Source: Paenibacillus sp. A3 (GTDB lineage Bacteria > Bacillota > Bacilli > Paenibacillales > NBRC-103111). Taken from it: DNA of 53,890 nucleotides. Under the pieces are notes generated by a model. The model was not told the DNA's origin. It was given only the letters and a program-made list of their open reading frames with translations, and searched no databases. Of this stretch, positions 33,053 through 41,946 are shown piece after piece (positions within the stretch are counted from its first letter, which is position 1; every line of letters begins with the position of its first letter). The position numbers and the translations under genes are program-made. The DNA lies in the NCBI RefSeq assembly GCF_001399685.1, contig NZ_JTHN01000031.1:1-53890 (forward strand). Reading direction: 5' to 3'.

Positions 33053-33952
33053 ATGAAAACCGCGAAATGGCGGCGCGAGCTGCCGCTTCATATATTAGTA
33101 TTTCCCAGCCTCATCATTGTGCTGATCTACTGCTATATTCCGATGTACGGCAATATTATTGCGTTCCAGAATTTCAAACCGACCCAAGGATTTTGGGGTT
33201 CGGAATGGACAGGGCTGGCGAATCTGAACTATGTTCTGGAAATGCCGAATACGTTTCGCATTATATGGAATACCGTCTATATCGCGACCATGAAAATAAT
33301 CATGGGCAATGTCGTACCGATCCTTATTGCTCTGCTGCTGAATGAAGTCCGCCTCACGATCGTCAAACGGAGCGTTCAAACTTTAATTTATTTCCCGTAT
33401 TTCCTTTCGTGGGTTATCCTTGCCGGCATTCTCATCGATGTCCTGTCTCTCCAGGACGGTATTGTCAATCAAGCTCTCGGATGGTTGGGGATGCAGCCCA
33501 TCTACTTCCTCGGCGACAATCGGTGGTTTCCCATTACGCTCGTATTGACAGATACGTGGAAAGAATTCGGGTTCGGCACGATTGTATACTTGGCCGCGCT
33601 GACAAGCATCAATCCGTCTTTATATGAAGCGGCCATCATAGACGGCGCCAACCGCTGGAAGCAAACGTTGCATATTACGCTCCCGGGGATGGTTCCGATC
33701 ATCGCCCTGATGGCCACGCTCAGCTTGGGCAACGTATTGAATGCGGGCTTCGACCAAGTATTTAATTTATACAGTCCGCAGGTGTACGAGAGCGGGGATA
33801 TTCTGGATACGCTGATCTACCGCATCGGCGTTTCGGATGCCCAATATGGTCCGGCAACCGCGATTGGATTGCTCAAATCGTTCGTTTCCTTTATTCTGAT
33901 CTCGGTCTCTTATTGGCTGGCGTACCGGTTTGCGAATTATCGAATTTTTTAG
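33053..33952 (+). CDS. Sugar ABC transporter permease, LplB type
   Basis: First membrane subunit of a CUT1 importer, 299 residues with six predicted helices. The N-terminus LHILVFPSLIIVLIYCYIPM, the region NTVYIATMKIIMGNVVPI, and the EAA loop (YEAAIIDGANRWKQTLHITL) that docks the ATPase are typical of LplB. ATG 33053 follows GGTGGGATGG. It lies 129 bases after the binding-protein gene, separated by a hairpin, and 26 bases before the partner permease. In known systems of this group the pair imports di- or oligosaccharides or complex glycan fragments. Confidence 0.92.
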   Translation: MKTAKWRRELPLHILVFPSLIIVLIYCYIPMYGNIIAFQNFKPTQGFWGSEWTGLANLNYVLEMPNTFRIIWNTVYIATMKIIMGNVVPILIALLLNEVRLTIVKRSVQTLIYFPYFLSWVILAGILIDVLSLQDGIVNQALGWLGMQPIYFLGDNRWFPITLVLTDTWKEFGFGTIVYLAALTSINPSLYEAAIIDGANRWKQTLHITLPGMVPIIALMATLSLGNVLNAGFDQVFNLYSPQVYESGDILDTLIYRIGVSDAQYGPATAIGLLKSFVSFILISVSYWLAYRFANYRIF

Positions 33953-33978
33953 CTTAGCTGGAACAGGAGGTTGACCCG

Positions 33979-34863
33979 ATGATGCGACATGCCTCCGTCA
34001 CACGGAGACTATTCGATATGGGCAATACCATATTTCTGATTGCGCTCTCTTTGCTGTGTATTTTGCCTATTATCCAGGTCGTTGCCGTTTCGTTCAGCTC
34101 GAGCAGCGCTGCCGCGGCCGGGTTGGTCAAATTATGGCCGGTCGATTTCTCGCTGAAATCGTATGAGTTTATTTTGAAGAAAAAAGACTTTCTGGGGTCG
34201 TTTCTGATCTCCATAGAGCGGGTCATACTGGGAACCGGCATTAGCATGTTTTTGACGGTAACGCTCGGCTACGCGCTGTCCAAAGAAGTGAAGGATTTCC
34301 GGATGAGAACGTTTTACGCCTGGTATTTTGTCATTACGATCTTATTCAGCGGCGGATTAATTCCATGGTATTTAACGATCAAGTACACGAACTTGTTGGA
34401 TACGATATGGGCGCTGGTCATACCGGGAGCGGTTACCGTGTTTAACGTCATTTTGGTGCTTAATTTCTTCCGAGGATTGCCCAAAGAACTGGAGGAGTCG
34501 TGTTTCATTGATGGGGGAAGCCATTGGACGACGCTCTGGAAAATATATCTCCCGTTATCCTTGCCCGCCATTGCGACGATCTCGCTGTTCACCATCGTTA
34601 ACCATTGGAATTCCTGGTTCGACGGCCTTATGCTCATGAATTCGCCCAGCCATTACCCGCTTGCCACTTATTTGCAGACGGCGATCATTCAACACGATTT
34701 CGCTAACATGCGGGCCGAGGATGTGAAGACTTTAGCGGAGATTTCGGATCGGACGACACGGGCGGCGCAAATTTTTATCGGCGCGCTGCCGATTATGGCG
34801 GTCTATCCGTTTTTGCAAAAATATTTCATGACCGGACTTGTCATGGGAAGCGTGAAGGAATAA
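33979..34863 (+). CDS. Sugar ABC transporter permease, LplC/YtcP type
   Basis: Second membrane subunit of the CUT1 importer, 294 residues, full length. It shows the LplC N-terminus (MGNTIFLIALSLLCILPIIQ), AVSFSSSSAAAAGLV in the first periplasmic loop, the LFSGGLIPWYLTIKYTNLLD segment typical of the group, and an EAA-like loop EESCFIDGGSHWTTLWKIYL. It ends with the conserved FLQKYFMTGLVMGSVKE tail. CAGGAGGT precedes the ATG; a second ATG follows at once. It is 26 bases after the first permease and 34 bases before the glycosidase gene, inside one operon. Confidence 0.93.
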   Translation: MMRHASVTRRLFDMGNTIFLIALSLLCILPIIQVVAVSFSSSSAAAAGLVKLWPVDFSLKSYEFILKKKDFLGSFLISIERVILGTGISMFLTVTLGYALSKEVKDFRMRTFYAWYFVITILFSGGLIPWYLTIKYTNLLDTIWALVIPGAVTVFNVILVLNFFRGLPKELEESCFIDGGSHWTTLWKIYLPLSLPAIATISLFTIVNHWNSWFDGLMLMNSPSHYPLATYLQTAIIQHDFANMRAEDVKTLAEISDRTTRAAQIFIGALPIMAVYPFLQKYFMTGLVMGSVKE

Positions 34864-34897
34864 CGGAAAATTGCATGAGAAGGAGCTGTGTTCACAG

Positions 34898-37339
34898 ATG
34901 AGGAAGCCGACCCGCAAATGGACATTGGACATTATTCATCATTCCCATACCGATATCGGGTACACCGAACGTCAAGAGAAGATCGAGCGGTACCACGTTC
35001 ATTTTATAAAACAAGCGATTCAAATTCTAAACAGCATCCGGTCGGGCGAGAAAAGCGGTTGGGAAGGCTTCAAATGGACTTGCGAAACGTTTTGGCCTGT
35101 GGAACGTTTTCTCGCTCAGGCAACCGAACAAGAGGAGCAGGCGTTCCGTGAATGGGTTCAGTCCGGAGACATCTCGTTGTCGGGTACGTATCTGAACATG
35201 ACCGAGCTGATCGATGCGGACCTGTTGACTCGAATGATCAAGCGCTCCACGGATTACGCCAAATCCATCGGCGTTACGCTGGACTCTGCCATGACGGCGG
35301 ATATCAACGGCTATAGCTGGGGCTTCGCGCAATGTTTACTGGATGCCGGGATACAGAACTTGCTATCCTGCATCCATACTCACCACGGCATGTACCCGCT
35401 CGGACAAAAGCAGACGCCGTTTTGGTGGGAAACCCCCGGCGGCGAACGGCTGCTTGTATGGAACGGCGACCATTATCATCTTGGCAACGACCTCGGGCTG
35501 GCGCTGAATGCGATACATTCCTACATCATTCGCGACGAGTTTCGCACTCCGCCTATCGCGAGCAATCATTGGGAGATCATGGAGACGCGCATTATGCGCT
35601 ATTTGAACCGGTTGGAGGAGGAAGGGTATCCTTACGATTTTGCACCGATTGCGCTATCAGGGCTTATCGTGGATAACGCTCCTCCTAACGGTTCCATTAT
35701 GGACCTGTTCCAGCAATGGAATGAGGTGCATGGGGATTCGGTAACGATTCGTATGACGACTTTATCGGATCTATTCGCCAAGGTCAGGAAGCGGACGGAT
35801 GTTGAAATTCCCGTCCACCGCGGAGACTGGCCGGACTGGTGGTCGGACGGCGTTGCGTCGACGGCTGCGCACACGCAGCTGTTCCGGGATGCTCAACGCA
35901 ATTTCCGCATGCTCGCTCTGTTGGATCCAGACAACCGCATGATTCCCGAATTCGCGGTTCGGGAGATGGAGGAACAGCTTACGCTGTATGCAGAGCATAC
36001 TTGGGGGTATTCTCATTCCATCTCCGAACCGTGGAATCCTTTGGTGCAATCGCTCGGCGCCCGCAAGGAAGCCTATGCGGCCAATGCCAGCCGGCTTGTC
36101 CATAGCGCGATCGATGCCATATTGGAAGCCAAAGGCGAAGTGATGCTCGCCCCGGGCCGGCCATTGCGCTTCAAGGTCGTCAATCCGTTCCCGCACGACA
36201 TCCGGGTCATCGCCAGGATGTACCTGGATTATTGGGAGCTTCCCTTGATTCAGGAGGGCTTGGAGGTCAGGGAGGAAGGCCGGACGGACGTCATCGTCCA
36301 TCAGGTAAGCCAAGTCAGCCGGGGGACTGAGGTGTCCATCCCGGTCACATTGAAGGCAGCAGAGGAAAAAAGGTTCCTTATTGTTCCTTGTGCGGCCAAG
36401 GAAGGGAAGACAACCTCGAATGTTTCCTTGACAGGCTCGGATGGAGTGAAGGATATTCGCGATTTTCGCCCGGAACCGGCGGAAGATGTGCCTTTCCGCG
36501 TGACCGAAACCTCCGTTGAAAGCGCACATGTCCTGATCGCGTGGGAGGCGGGAAAAGGCATCGTCTCTTGGAAGGACAAACGGTCAGGAATCGAGCTGAT
36601 TGATCCTGAGGCGCCTCACGCGGTTTTTGCTCCCGTCTACGAGGTGACGCCTGTGAAGGATCGGGGGCTGATCCGCCAGACGCGTACCCGAATGGGACGG
36701 AACCGGAAGGGCATGAACGTGCAGAGACACGTTGGCCGGCTTGTTCGCGCGTATGAAGCGGAGCGCGGTCCGCTATGGGTTACGATCGAGCAGGAGTACG
36801 AAGTGGCAGGGATGAGCCACTATACGGTACGGCTGACGGTGTATGCCCATGAGCCGAGAGTAGATGTAACGATACGCCTGCATAAAGACAGTGTCTGGGA
36901 ACCTGAGAATGTGTACATTCCGTTGCCGCTTTCCATTCCGCACGCCCAGCTCTGGCTGGAGAAAGCGGGTGCGCTCATGCGGCCGGGAATCGACCAGCTT
37001 CCCGGTACGGGCCTCGATTTCTATTGCATCCAAGACGGAATCGGTTGGATCGGTCAGAATCAAGGTTTGGCTATCGCCACACCGGATTCCCCTTTAATCC
37101 AACTAGGACCGCTTGCATTCGGGGATCGGAAACTGCACGGCCAGCAAGAGCTTAATAAACCAAAAGCGGTGTACGCATGGATACTGAACAATTTCTGGGA
37201 GACGAATTTCAAAGCGACGTTGGGAGGGTTTTACGAGTTCCGGTATTCGGTTCATTGGGGCCATGACTTGAGCACTCCGGAGAAGGCTATCGCGCAATGC
37301 AGACTATCCAATCAACGAGTTATAAGCTACAGGGCTTAA
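34898..37339 (+). CDS. Glycoside hydrolase family 38-like alpha-mannosidase
   Basis: An 813-residue protein without a signal peptide, so it acts in the cytosol on imported sugar. The GH38 N-terminal catalytic domain begins at once with HSHTDIGYT, where His17 and Asp19 are the expected zinc ligands. Asp135 in TADINGYSW sits where the family has its nucleophile, and EHTWG later matches the fourth metal ligand region. The C-terminal half has the beta-sandwich character of GH38 enzymes. The frame reaches a TTG at 34871, but ATG 34898, 12 bases after AAGGAG, places the catalytic motif normally. It is followed by isomerase and kinase genes, which supports a mannose-containing substrate. Linkage specificity cannot be read. 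Confidence 0.82.
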   Translation: MRKPTRKWTLDIIHHSHTDIGYTERQEKIERYHVHFIKQAIQILNSIRSGEKSGWEGFKWTCETFWPVERFLAQATEQEEQAFREWVQSGDISLSGTYLNMTELIDADLLTRMIKRSTDYAKSIGVTLDSAMTADINGYSWGFAQCLLDAGIQNLLSCIHTHHGMYPLGQKQTPFWWETPGGERLLVWNGDHYHLGNDLGLALNAIHSYIIRDEFRTPPIASNHWEIMETRIMRYLNRLEEEGYPYDFAPIALSGLIVDNAPPNGSIMDLFQQWNEVHGDSVTIRMTTLSDLFAKVRKRTDVEIPVHRGDWPDWWSDGVASTAAHTQLFRDAQRNFRMLALLDPDNRMIPEFAVREMEEQLTLYAEHTWGYSHSISEPWNPLVQSLGARKEAYAANASRLVHSAIDAILEAKGEVMLAPGRPLRFKVVNPFPHDIRVIARMYLDYWELPLIQEGLEVREEGRTDVIVHQVSQVSRGTEVSIPVTLKAAEEKRFLIVPCAAKEGKTTSNVSLTGSDGVKDIRDFRPEPAEDVPFRVTETSVESAHVLIAWEAGKGIVSWKDKRSGIELIDPEAPHAVFAPVYEVTPVKDRGLIRQTRTRMGRNRKGMNVQRHVGRLVRAYEAERGPLWVTIEQEYEVAGMSHYTVRLTVYAHEPRVDVTIRLHKDSVWEPENVYIPLPLSIPHAQLWLEKAGALMRPGIDQLPGTGLDFYCIQDGIGWIGQNQGLAIATPDSPLIQLGPLAFGDRKLHGQQELNKPKAVYAWILNNFWETNFKATLGGFYEFRYSVHWGHDLSTPEKAIAQCRLSNQRVISYRA

Positions 37340-37351
37340 GGAGCGGATACT

Positions 37352-39103
37352 ATGAGACGAACATCAACGATGTATGACAAAGAGCCGCATATCGAAATCA
37401 GGGGATGCGACCAGGAGGCTTGGCGTGGCTATGAAGCTGTCGCGAAAGAGCTTTTAACGAACGGAGAAGGAAAAGGCAGGCTCGTGCTTGTCATTGAATG
37501 TTACCCCGGCGTAAGGGTAACAGAGATTGTTGAAGGTATGAAGCCTTTCTTGAATCCGGTGAAGGTGGTTATGGCGGAGCAAGCCGCCAAAAAAGCCAGC
37601 CAGATCGACGCCATGATCGGACGGTTCTTAAGCGACGATCGGGTTTTTGGCTATATGGCCCCCTTCGGAGTTGAGGACTTCTATGATCCCGACCTCGTGC
37701 AGCAGCTTCGTCAAGACATACAGAGTGTTTCGAAGGGGACGGTTATCGTTATCGGAACAGGAGCTGCTTTCATCACGAAAGGCGACTTGCTGGTATACGC
37801 CGACATGGCCCGATGGGAAATTCAACAGCGCTACCGAAGCGGGGAGTTCGGCAATTGGCTGGCGGATAACCAGGCCGAGGATATGCTCCGCAAATATAAA
37901 CGAGGCTTTTTCATCGAGTGGAGGGCTGCAGACCGCTTCAAGCGAACCGTTCTTCCTCAAGCCGATTACTATCTGGATACTAACGCCAAGGACGATCCGA
38001 AGCTGCTGACCAAGGATGCGCTGTTCCACGGGTTTAGGCAGACGGTCAGCCGCCCGTTCCGGTTAGTCCCCTATTTCGACCCCGGCGTATGGGGTGGTCA
38101 GTGGTTGGAATCGAAGATCGGGTTGGAGCCTCGGGAACACCCTTACGCATGGGGATTCGACGGAGTTCCGGAAGAGAACAGCTTATATTTGACCTACGGT
38201 TCGATCCGGGTGGAGATCCCGTCCATCAACCTGGTGTTCTTCGAACCGAAGCGTCTGCTGGGGGAGCGGGTGTATGCCCGGTTCGGCGCGGAGTTTCCAA
38301 TTCGTTTCGACTTTCTTGACACCATCGGAGGGGGGAATTTGAGCCTCCAGGTTCATCCCGTTACCGATTATATCCAAAAAACGTTCGGTATGGCCTATAC
38401 GCAGGACGAGAGCTACTATATCCTCGATGCCATTCCCGGTGCGGCGGTTTGTTTAGGGCTGAGAGAGAACATAAATCCGGATGCGATGATGGCCGATCTG
38501 GAGCGGGCTCAGCAAGGCGGCTTCTCCTTTCCCGCCGAACAGTATGTGAACCGGTTCGCCGCCAAGAAGCACGATCATTTCCTGATTCCGGCGGGAACGG
38601 TTCATTGTTCCGAAACGAACTGCATGGTGTTGGAGATCAGCGCCACGCCGTATATATTTACCTTTAAACTGTGGGACTGGGACCGGCTAGGTCTGGACGG
38701 CAGACCGCGCCCTATTCATCTGGAGCATGGCCGACGTAATATTCAGTGGAACTGCACGACCGAAATGGTGCAGCGTGAGTTGGTGAATACTGTCGTCCAG
38801 GTTGGCGAGGGCGACGGCTGGGTGGAAGAGCGAACCGGATTGCACGAGCTGCAATTCATTGAAACGCGGCGGCACTGGTTTGAGGCCGTCACGCCTCACC
38901 ACACGAATGGCGGCGTTCAAATGCTGAATTTGGTCGAGGGAGAGGAAGCCATTGTGGAAAGTCCGACAGGAGCCTTCGAACCGTTCGTAGTCAGGTATGC
39001 GGAAACCTTTATTGTTCCTGCGGCGGCAGGCGAATACACAATTCGTCCGAGCGAGCGATGTGCCGGGCAAACGTTGGGCACGATCAAGGCGTTCGTCAGA
39101 TAA
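37352..39103 (+). CDS. manA: Class I mannose-6-phosphate isomerase with extra N-terminal domain
   Basis: A 583-residue protein. Residues about 240-583 are a class I phosphomannose isomerase, interconverting mannose-6-phosphate and fructose-6-phosphate. The zinc ligands are visible as Gln333 and His335 in LSLQVHP, Glu in DESYYIL and His in IPAGTVH. Residues 1 to about 225 form an additional domain of nucleotide-kinase-like layout: a first strand LVLVIECYPG where a P-loop would stand, later VIVIGTGAAF and YADMARWEIQQR. The GxxGxGK(S/T) motif is absent, so it probably lacks kinase activity. Ordinary bacterial isomerases have about 310-390 residues. It follows the GH38 gene by 12 bases and precedes the ROK kinase, completing a mannose route. 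AAGGAG precedes the ATG. Confidence 0.85.
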   Translation: MRRTSTMYDKEPHIEIRGCDQEAWRGYEAVAKELLTNGEGKGRLVLVIECYPGVRVTEIVEGMKPFLNPVKVVMAEQAAKKASQIDAMIGRFLSDDRVFGYMAPFGVEDFYDPDLVQQLRQDIQSVSKGTVIVIGTGAAFITKGDLLVYADMARWEIQQRYRSGEFGNWLADNQAEDMLRKYKRGFFIEWRAADRFKRTVLPQADYYLDTNAKDDPKLLTKDALFHGFRQTVSRPFRLVPYFDPGVWGGQWLESKIGLEPREHPYAWGFDGVPEENSLYLTYGSIRVEIPSINLVFFEPKRLLGERVYARFGAEFPIRFDFLDTIGGGNLSLQVHPVTDYIQKTFGMAYTQDESYYILDAIPGAAVCLGLRENINPDAMMADLERAQQGGFSFPAEQYVNRFAAKKHDHFLIPAGTVHCSETNCMVLEISATPYIFTFKLWDWDRLGLDGRPRPIHLEHGRRNIQWNCTTEMVQRELVNTVVQVGEGDGWVEERTGLHELQFIETRRHWFEAVTPHHTNGGVQMLNLVEGEEAIVESPTGAFEPFVVRYAETFIVPAAAGEYTIRPSERCAGQTLGTIKAFVR

Positions 39104-39139
39104 AGAATTTCGCTAAAGCTAAGGAGGATAGGGAGCAGT

Positions 39140-40078
39140 ATGAATATTGCGATAGACTTCGGAGGAACTAGGATCAAGATCGGGCTCGTTCACGAAGGGA
39201 AAGTTCACGCATTGCGAACGCTGCCTGCTCACTCCTCAAAAGGGTTGATTCCGCGCCTTCCTGCCGTTGCGGCGGCTGTCCGCGAACTGCTCGCCTGTCA
39301 CCGATTGTCGATCGCCGACTGCGAGGGAATTGGAATAGCCACGCCGGGGCTAGTAGATACCGTGAATCGAACGATTGTCTCGATCAACGACAAATACTCC
39401 GATGCCGTCGGATTTTCGTTTCAGGCATGGATCGCGGACACCTTCCAACTTCCGTTCGTGATGGAAAACGACGCCCGCTCGGCGCTAATCGGCGAGACCG
39501 CCTATGGAGTAGCCCAGCGGGAAACGGATGCGGTTCTCATGACGTTCGGAACGGGAATCGGAACCGCAGCCATGATGAACGGCAAGATTTTGCATGGGCG
39601 CCATTACCAAGCGGGAATTTTGGGCGGTCACCTCAGTACGGATATACACGGAAGCTTATGCAATTGCGGGAACATAGGCTGTCTGGAAGCTCAAGCGGGC
39701 CATTGGGCCTTAAACCAAGCGGCCAGGCAGCACCCGCATTACTCGCAAAGCCGGCTTTCCCAATTGACTCAACTGAGCTATCTGGCCGTTCTGGAAGAGG
39801 CGCTCTCCGGAGATCAGGCTGCAACTGACCTGTTGGAGCACTTAATCTCGCACTGGAGCGCGGGCATTGTCAACTTGATCCATGCTTACGATCCTGAAGT
39901 CGTCATTTTGAGCGGGGGGCTTATGAAATCCAAAGATCACATAGTGCCCTTGCTGAGCGAACGCGTCTGCAAAAATGCCTGGACTCCTTGGGGCAAAGTG
40001 CGGATTGCGGTGGCTGAAGATCCGGACGCATCGGTGCTGTTAGGCGTATCCCGCTTGTTGTCGGAGCACACTGCGTAA
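39140..40078 (+). CDS. ROK family sugar kinase
   Basis: A 312-residue kinase of the ROK family, expected to phosphorylate a free hexose at O6 with ATP. The phosphate-binding motif AIDFGGTRIKIG is at the N-terminus, VMENDARSALIGE carries the catalytic Asp, and the ROK zinc signature is CNCGNIGCLEAQAG. There is no N-terminal helix-turn-helix, so it is an enzyme rather than a NagC/XylR-type repressor. It is last in the operon, 36 bases after the isomerase gene, with AAGGAGG before its ATG. From its neighbours it most likely makes mannose-6-phosphate, but glucose, fructose or N-acetylmannosamine are also used by relatives. Confidence 0.9.
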   Translation: MNIAIDFGGTRIKIGLVHEGKVHALRTLPAHSSKGLIPRLPAVAAAVRELLACHRLSIADCEGIGIATPGLVDTVNRTIVSINDKYSDAVGFSFQAWIADTFQLPFVMENDARSALIGETAYGVAQRETDAVLMTFGTGIGTAAMMNGKILHGRHYQAGILGGHLSTDIHGSLCNCGNIGCLEAQAGHWALNQAARQHPHYSQSRLSQLTQLSYLAVLEEALSGDQAATDLLEHLISHWSAGIVNLIHAYDPEVVILSGGLMKSKDHIVPLLSERVCKNAWTPWGKVRIAVAEDPDASVLLGVSRLLSEHTA

Positions 40079-40094
40079 CCATTAATAAGTAATG

Positions 40095-40145
40095 TGAACT
40101 GTACCTCCAACTGTTAGATGATGTTAGCAATTGGGGTGCAGTTCA
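40095..40145. repeat. 51-bp imperfect palindrome, possible IS3-family end remnant
   Basis: TGAACTGTACCTCCAACTG at the left and CAATTGGGGTGCAGTTCA at the right are near-perfect inverted copies with a short middle. The ends resemble termini of IS150-group IS3 elements (TGTACTGCACCC type), as if two ends had been joined with the transposase lost. It starts 17 bases after the ROK gene and has no T-run, so a normal terminator is less likely. Confidence 0.4.
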
Positions 40146-40205
40146 TCTACGTTCAAATAGACCGCAAGAGTTTGCGATAAACATTCCATAAGAAATAAGC
40201 GAAGA

Positions 40206-40846
40206 TTACCATTTAATTGCCAATATTCTCAATCTTTTATAATCCAAATACCACTCACCGTCATGAAATAAATCTTTTTTGGCTTTCGCGGCAATTTCTC
40301 AAATGCATTGCGTCGTTCGCTTTCCAATAAAGTGCTATATTCAGCGATACTTGGGAAGTAACAGGGATTCAAAGGTGTGGCATCCATACCATAATCTTCG
40401 GACAATACTTCGCCAATCGCCTTAATGATCGTTTCAAATTGCCTTTTCCGCCAAATTCAGCGACAAATCTTCCATTTGGATTCAAGCTGTTCCATACACA
40501 TGACAATACGTTCTCGGCATTCATCATCCAATGTAACGCCGCATTAGAAAATACGGTATCGAACGGTTCTTCGAATGTAAAATTCTCAGCATTGCCGACG
40601 ATAAAATGAATATCCGGATATTTCGTTTGCGCCTTCTCTATACATTGCGTTGGACAAATCCATCCCAGTTACGGCGGCTCCGGTTTTTTCGATTTCATAT
40701 GCTAAATCCCCAGTACCGCAACCTAAGTCGAGAATACGTTCCCCGTTGTTGGGATTTAAAAGTTCAACTACGCCCTTACCAAATTCCGATACACAACCGA
40801 GCTTGTTGTCGTACAATTCGGACTTCCAGACATGAACTGAACCCAT
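40206..40846 (-). pseudogene. Class I SAM-dependent methyltransferase pseudogene, several frameshifts
   Basis: Minus-strand remains of a methyltransferase. The start is intact: AAGGAG, nine bases, ATG 40846, then LLNPNNGERILDLGCGTGD (SAM motif I) and VTGMDLSNAM. Just after this an extra base near 40640 shifts the frame; correcting it restores IEKAQTKYPDIHFIVGNAE and FSNAALHWM. A second indel lies near 40435, after AEFGGKGNLK, and a third near 40265. The true C-terminus (DGEWYLDYKRLRILAIKW) ends at 40206. The segment between YSTLLE and RNAFEKLPRK is shorter than in such proteins, suggesting an internal deletion. The upstream DNA is cut off by an IS630 fragment. Not functional. Confidence 0.75.
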
Positions 40847-40920
40847 GAATACCATCTCCTTGTTTTGTCTTGGAAATATTGTTACACAATTGAATATATA
40901 AGTTAAATTCTGCACACACA

Positions 40921-41301
40921 TCCAAGGAGACCGAGGCTTATTTAGCGTCTGTACCGGATCGATTTGATTTTGTGTTCACGCCTAAACATGGCTCCTGGCT
41001 GAATGTGATCGAGAGTTTCTTTGCCAAAATGACCAAACACGTGCTTCGACATATTCGAGTCAAGTCAAAGGAAGAACTCAAAAAACGAATTGGGTTATAC
41101 CTTCAAGAAGCAACAGGCGTGACGCCTCATCAATATTTGATTCATCTGCGGATCGAGCGTTCCGAGCAGCTCATTCGCTGCGGGAACATGAGTATGAAGG
41201 AGATTGCCGCTCAAGTCGGATTCTCCGACCAGGCCCACTTCACCAAGTTATTTAAAAGAGTGACCGGATTGACTCCAGTGAAGTATGCGTCTGCTTTATG
41301 A
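40921..41301 (+). pseudogene. Chimeric remnant: IS630 transposase C-terminus joined in frame to an AraC-family C-terminus
   Basis: One open frame holds parts of two unrelated genes. From about 40921 it reads KETEAYLASVP and FTPKHGSWLNVIESFFAKM, then HVLRHIRVKSKEELKKRI, the C-terminal part of an IS630-family DDE transposase including the catalytic Glu. At about 41110 it passes without a stop into TGVTPHQYLIHLRIERSEQ and IAAQVGFSDQAHFTKLF, the second half of an AraC DNA-binding domain, ending at 41301. The first possible start inside is GTG 40972 without a ribosome site. Probably the scar of a deletion between an insertion sequence and a regulator gene. A terminator follows, presumably that of the lost regulator gene. 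Confidence 0.7.
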
Positions 41302-41328
41302 AATGACAGGATAACGTTTAGCCCGAAC

Positions 41329-41369
41329 CGCCGGCGGCAGTGCAATCAACTGCTGCCCGGCGTTTTTTT
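41329..41369 (+). terminator. Rho-independent terminator after the chimeric remnant
   Basis: A GC-rich stem with outer arms CGCCGG (41329-41334) and CCGGCG (41357-41362) and inner imperfect pairing, followed by seven T. Confidence 0.75.
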
Positions 41370-41408
41370 ATGGCGATTTTTGACCAAAATCTGCGCATTC
41401 CATTCAAT

Positions 41409-41441
41409 ATTCCAAGGCCAAGGGGACGCTATACTTGGAAT
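41409..41441. promoter_or_regulatory. Inverted repeat over a candidate -10 before the SnoaL-like gene
   Basis: ATTCCAAG (41409-41416) and CTTGGAAT (41434-41441) are perfect inverted copies 17 bases apart. The second arm overlaps the candidate -10 TATACT (41430-41435). It is probably the operator of a repressor not encoded here; the truncated AraC gene just upstream is one candidate. Confidence 0.45.
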
Positions 41442-41477
41442 GTGAGTACAAAAAAATCGAAGAAAGAGGGAAGGGCA

Positions 41478-41912
41478 ATGGAAGTTGCAAGGATCGTAGG
41501 ACAATTTTTAGAACTGGAAGCAAAACAGGATATCGCGGGGATGGGGGCATTGATGACGAACGATATTGTCTATGAGATGCCGTTTGGACTTCAGGGCGAT
41601 CGTGTCCAGGGCAAAGAAAGTCTGATTCAGTTGCTGGATCAGTTTATCGGCAAAGAACATGGGATCTATTCGTCATGGGACATTTTCAACATTCGTGTTT
41701 ACGCGGCCGGTGAAGGCAAAGAGGAACAAGAAATCGTTGTCGCCGAAATGGATGGCAGAGGCATTGTAAAGCAGAACGGATATAAATATACGCAATCCTA
41801 TATCAGCTTGCTGCACGTCAACGACGGACGGATTACGTTGTGGAGGGAATATTGGGAATATTTCAATCCGATTCATTTGCAGAATACGCTTGACTCTTTG
41901 CAAGGCAAGTAA
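41478..41912 (+). CDS. SnoaL-like / NTF2-fold protein
   Basis: A 144-residue protein of the SnoaL/NTF2-like alpha+beta barrel fold. The pattern is typical: an N-terminal helix (EVARIVGQFLELEAKQD), a negative strand region around DIVYEMPFGL, GKESLIQLLDQFIG, and late strands ending in LWREYWEYFNP. The frame is open from 41340, but AGAGGGAAGGG just before ATG 41478 marks the start. Family members include polyketide cyclases, isomerases and many proteins of unknown role, so no reaction is proposed. The next gene, a WrbA-like reductase, has decayed, which leaves this as the only intact gene between 40079 and 42479. Confidence 0.75.
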   Translation: MEVARIVGQFLELEAKQDIAGMGALMTNDIVYEMPFGLQGDRVQGKESLIQLLDQFIGKEHGIYSSWDIFNIRVYAAGEGKEEQEIVVAEMDGRGIVKQNGYKYTQSYISLLHVNDGRITLWREYWEYFNPIHLQNTLDSLQGK

Positions 41913-41946
41913 AACCTTTCAGCTTAAATAACAGGAGGAAAAACAA

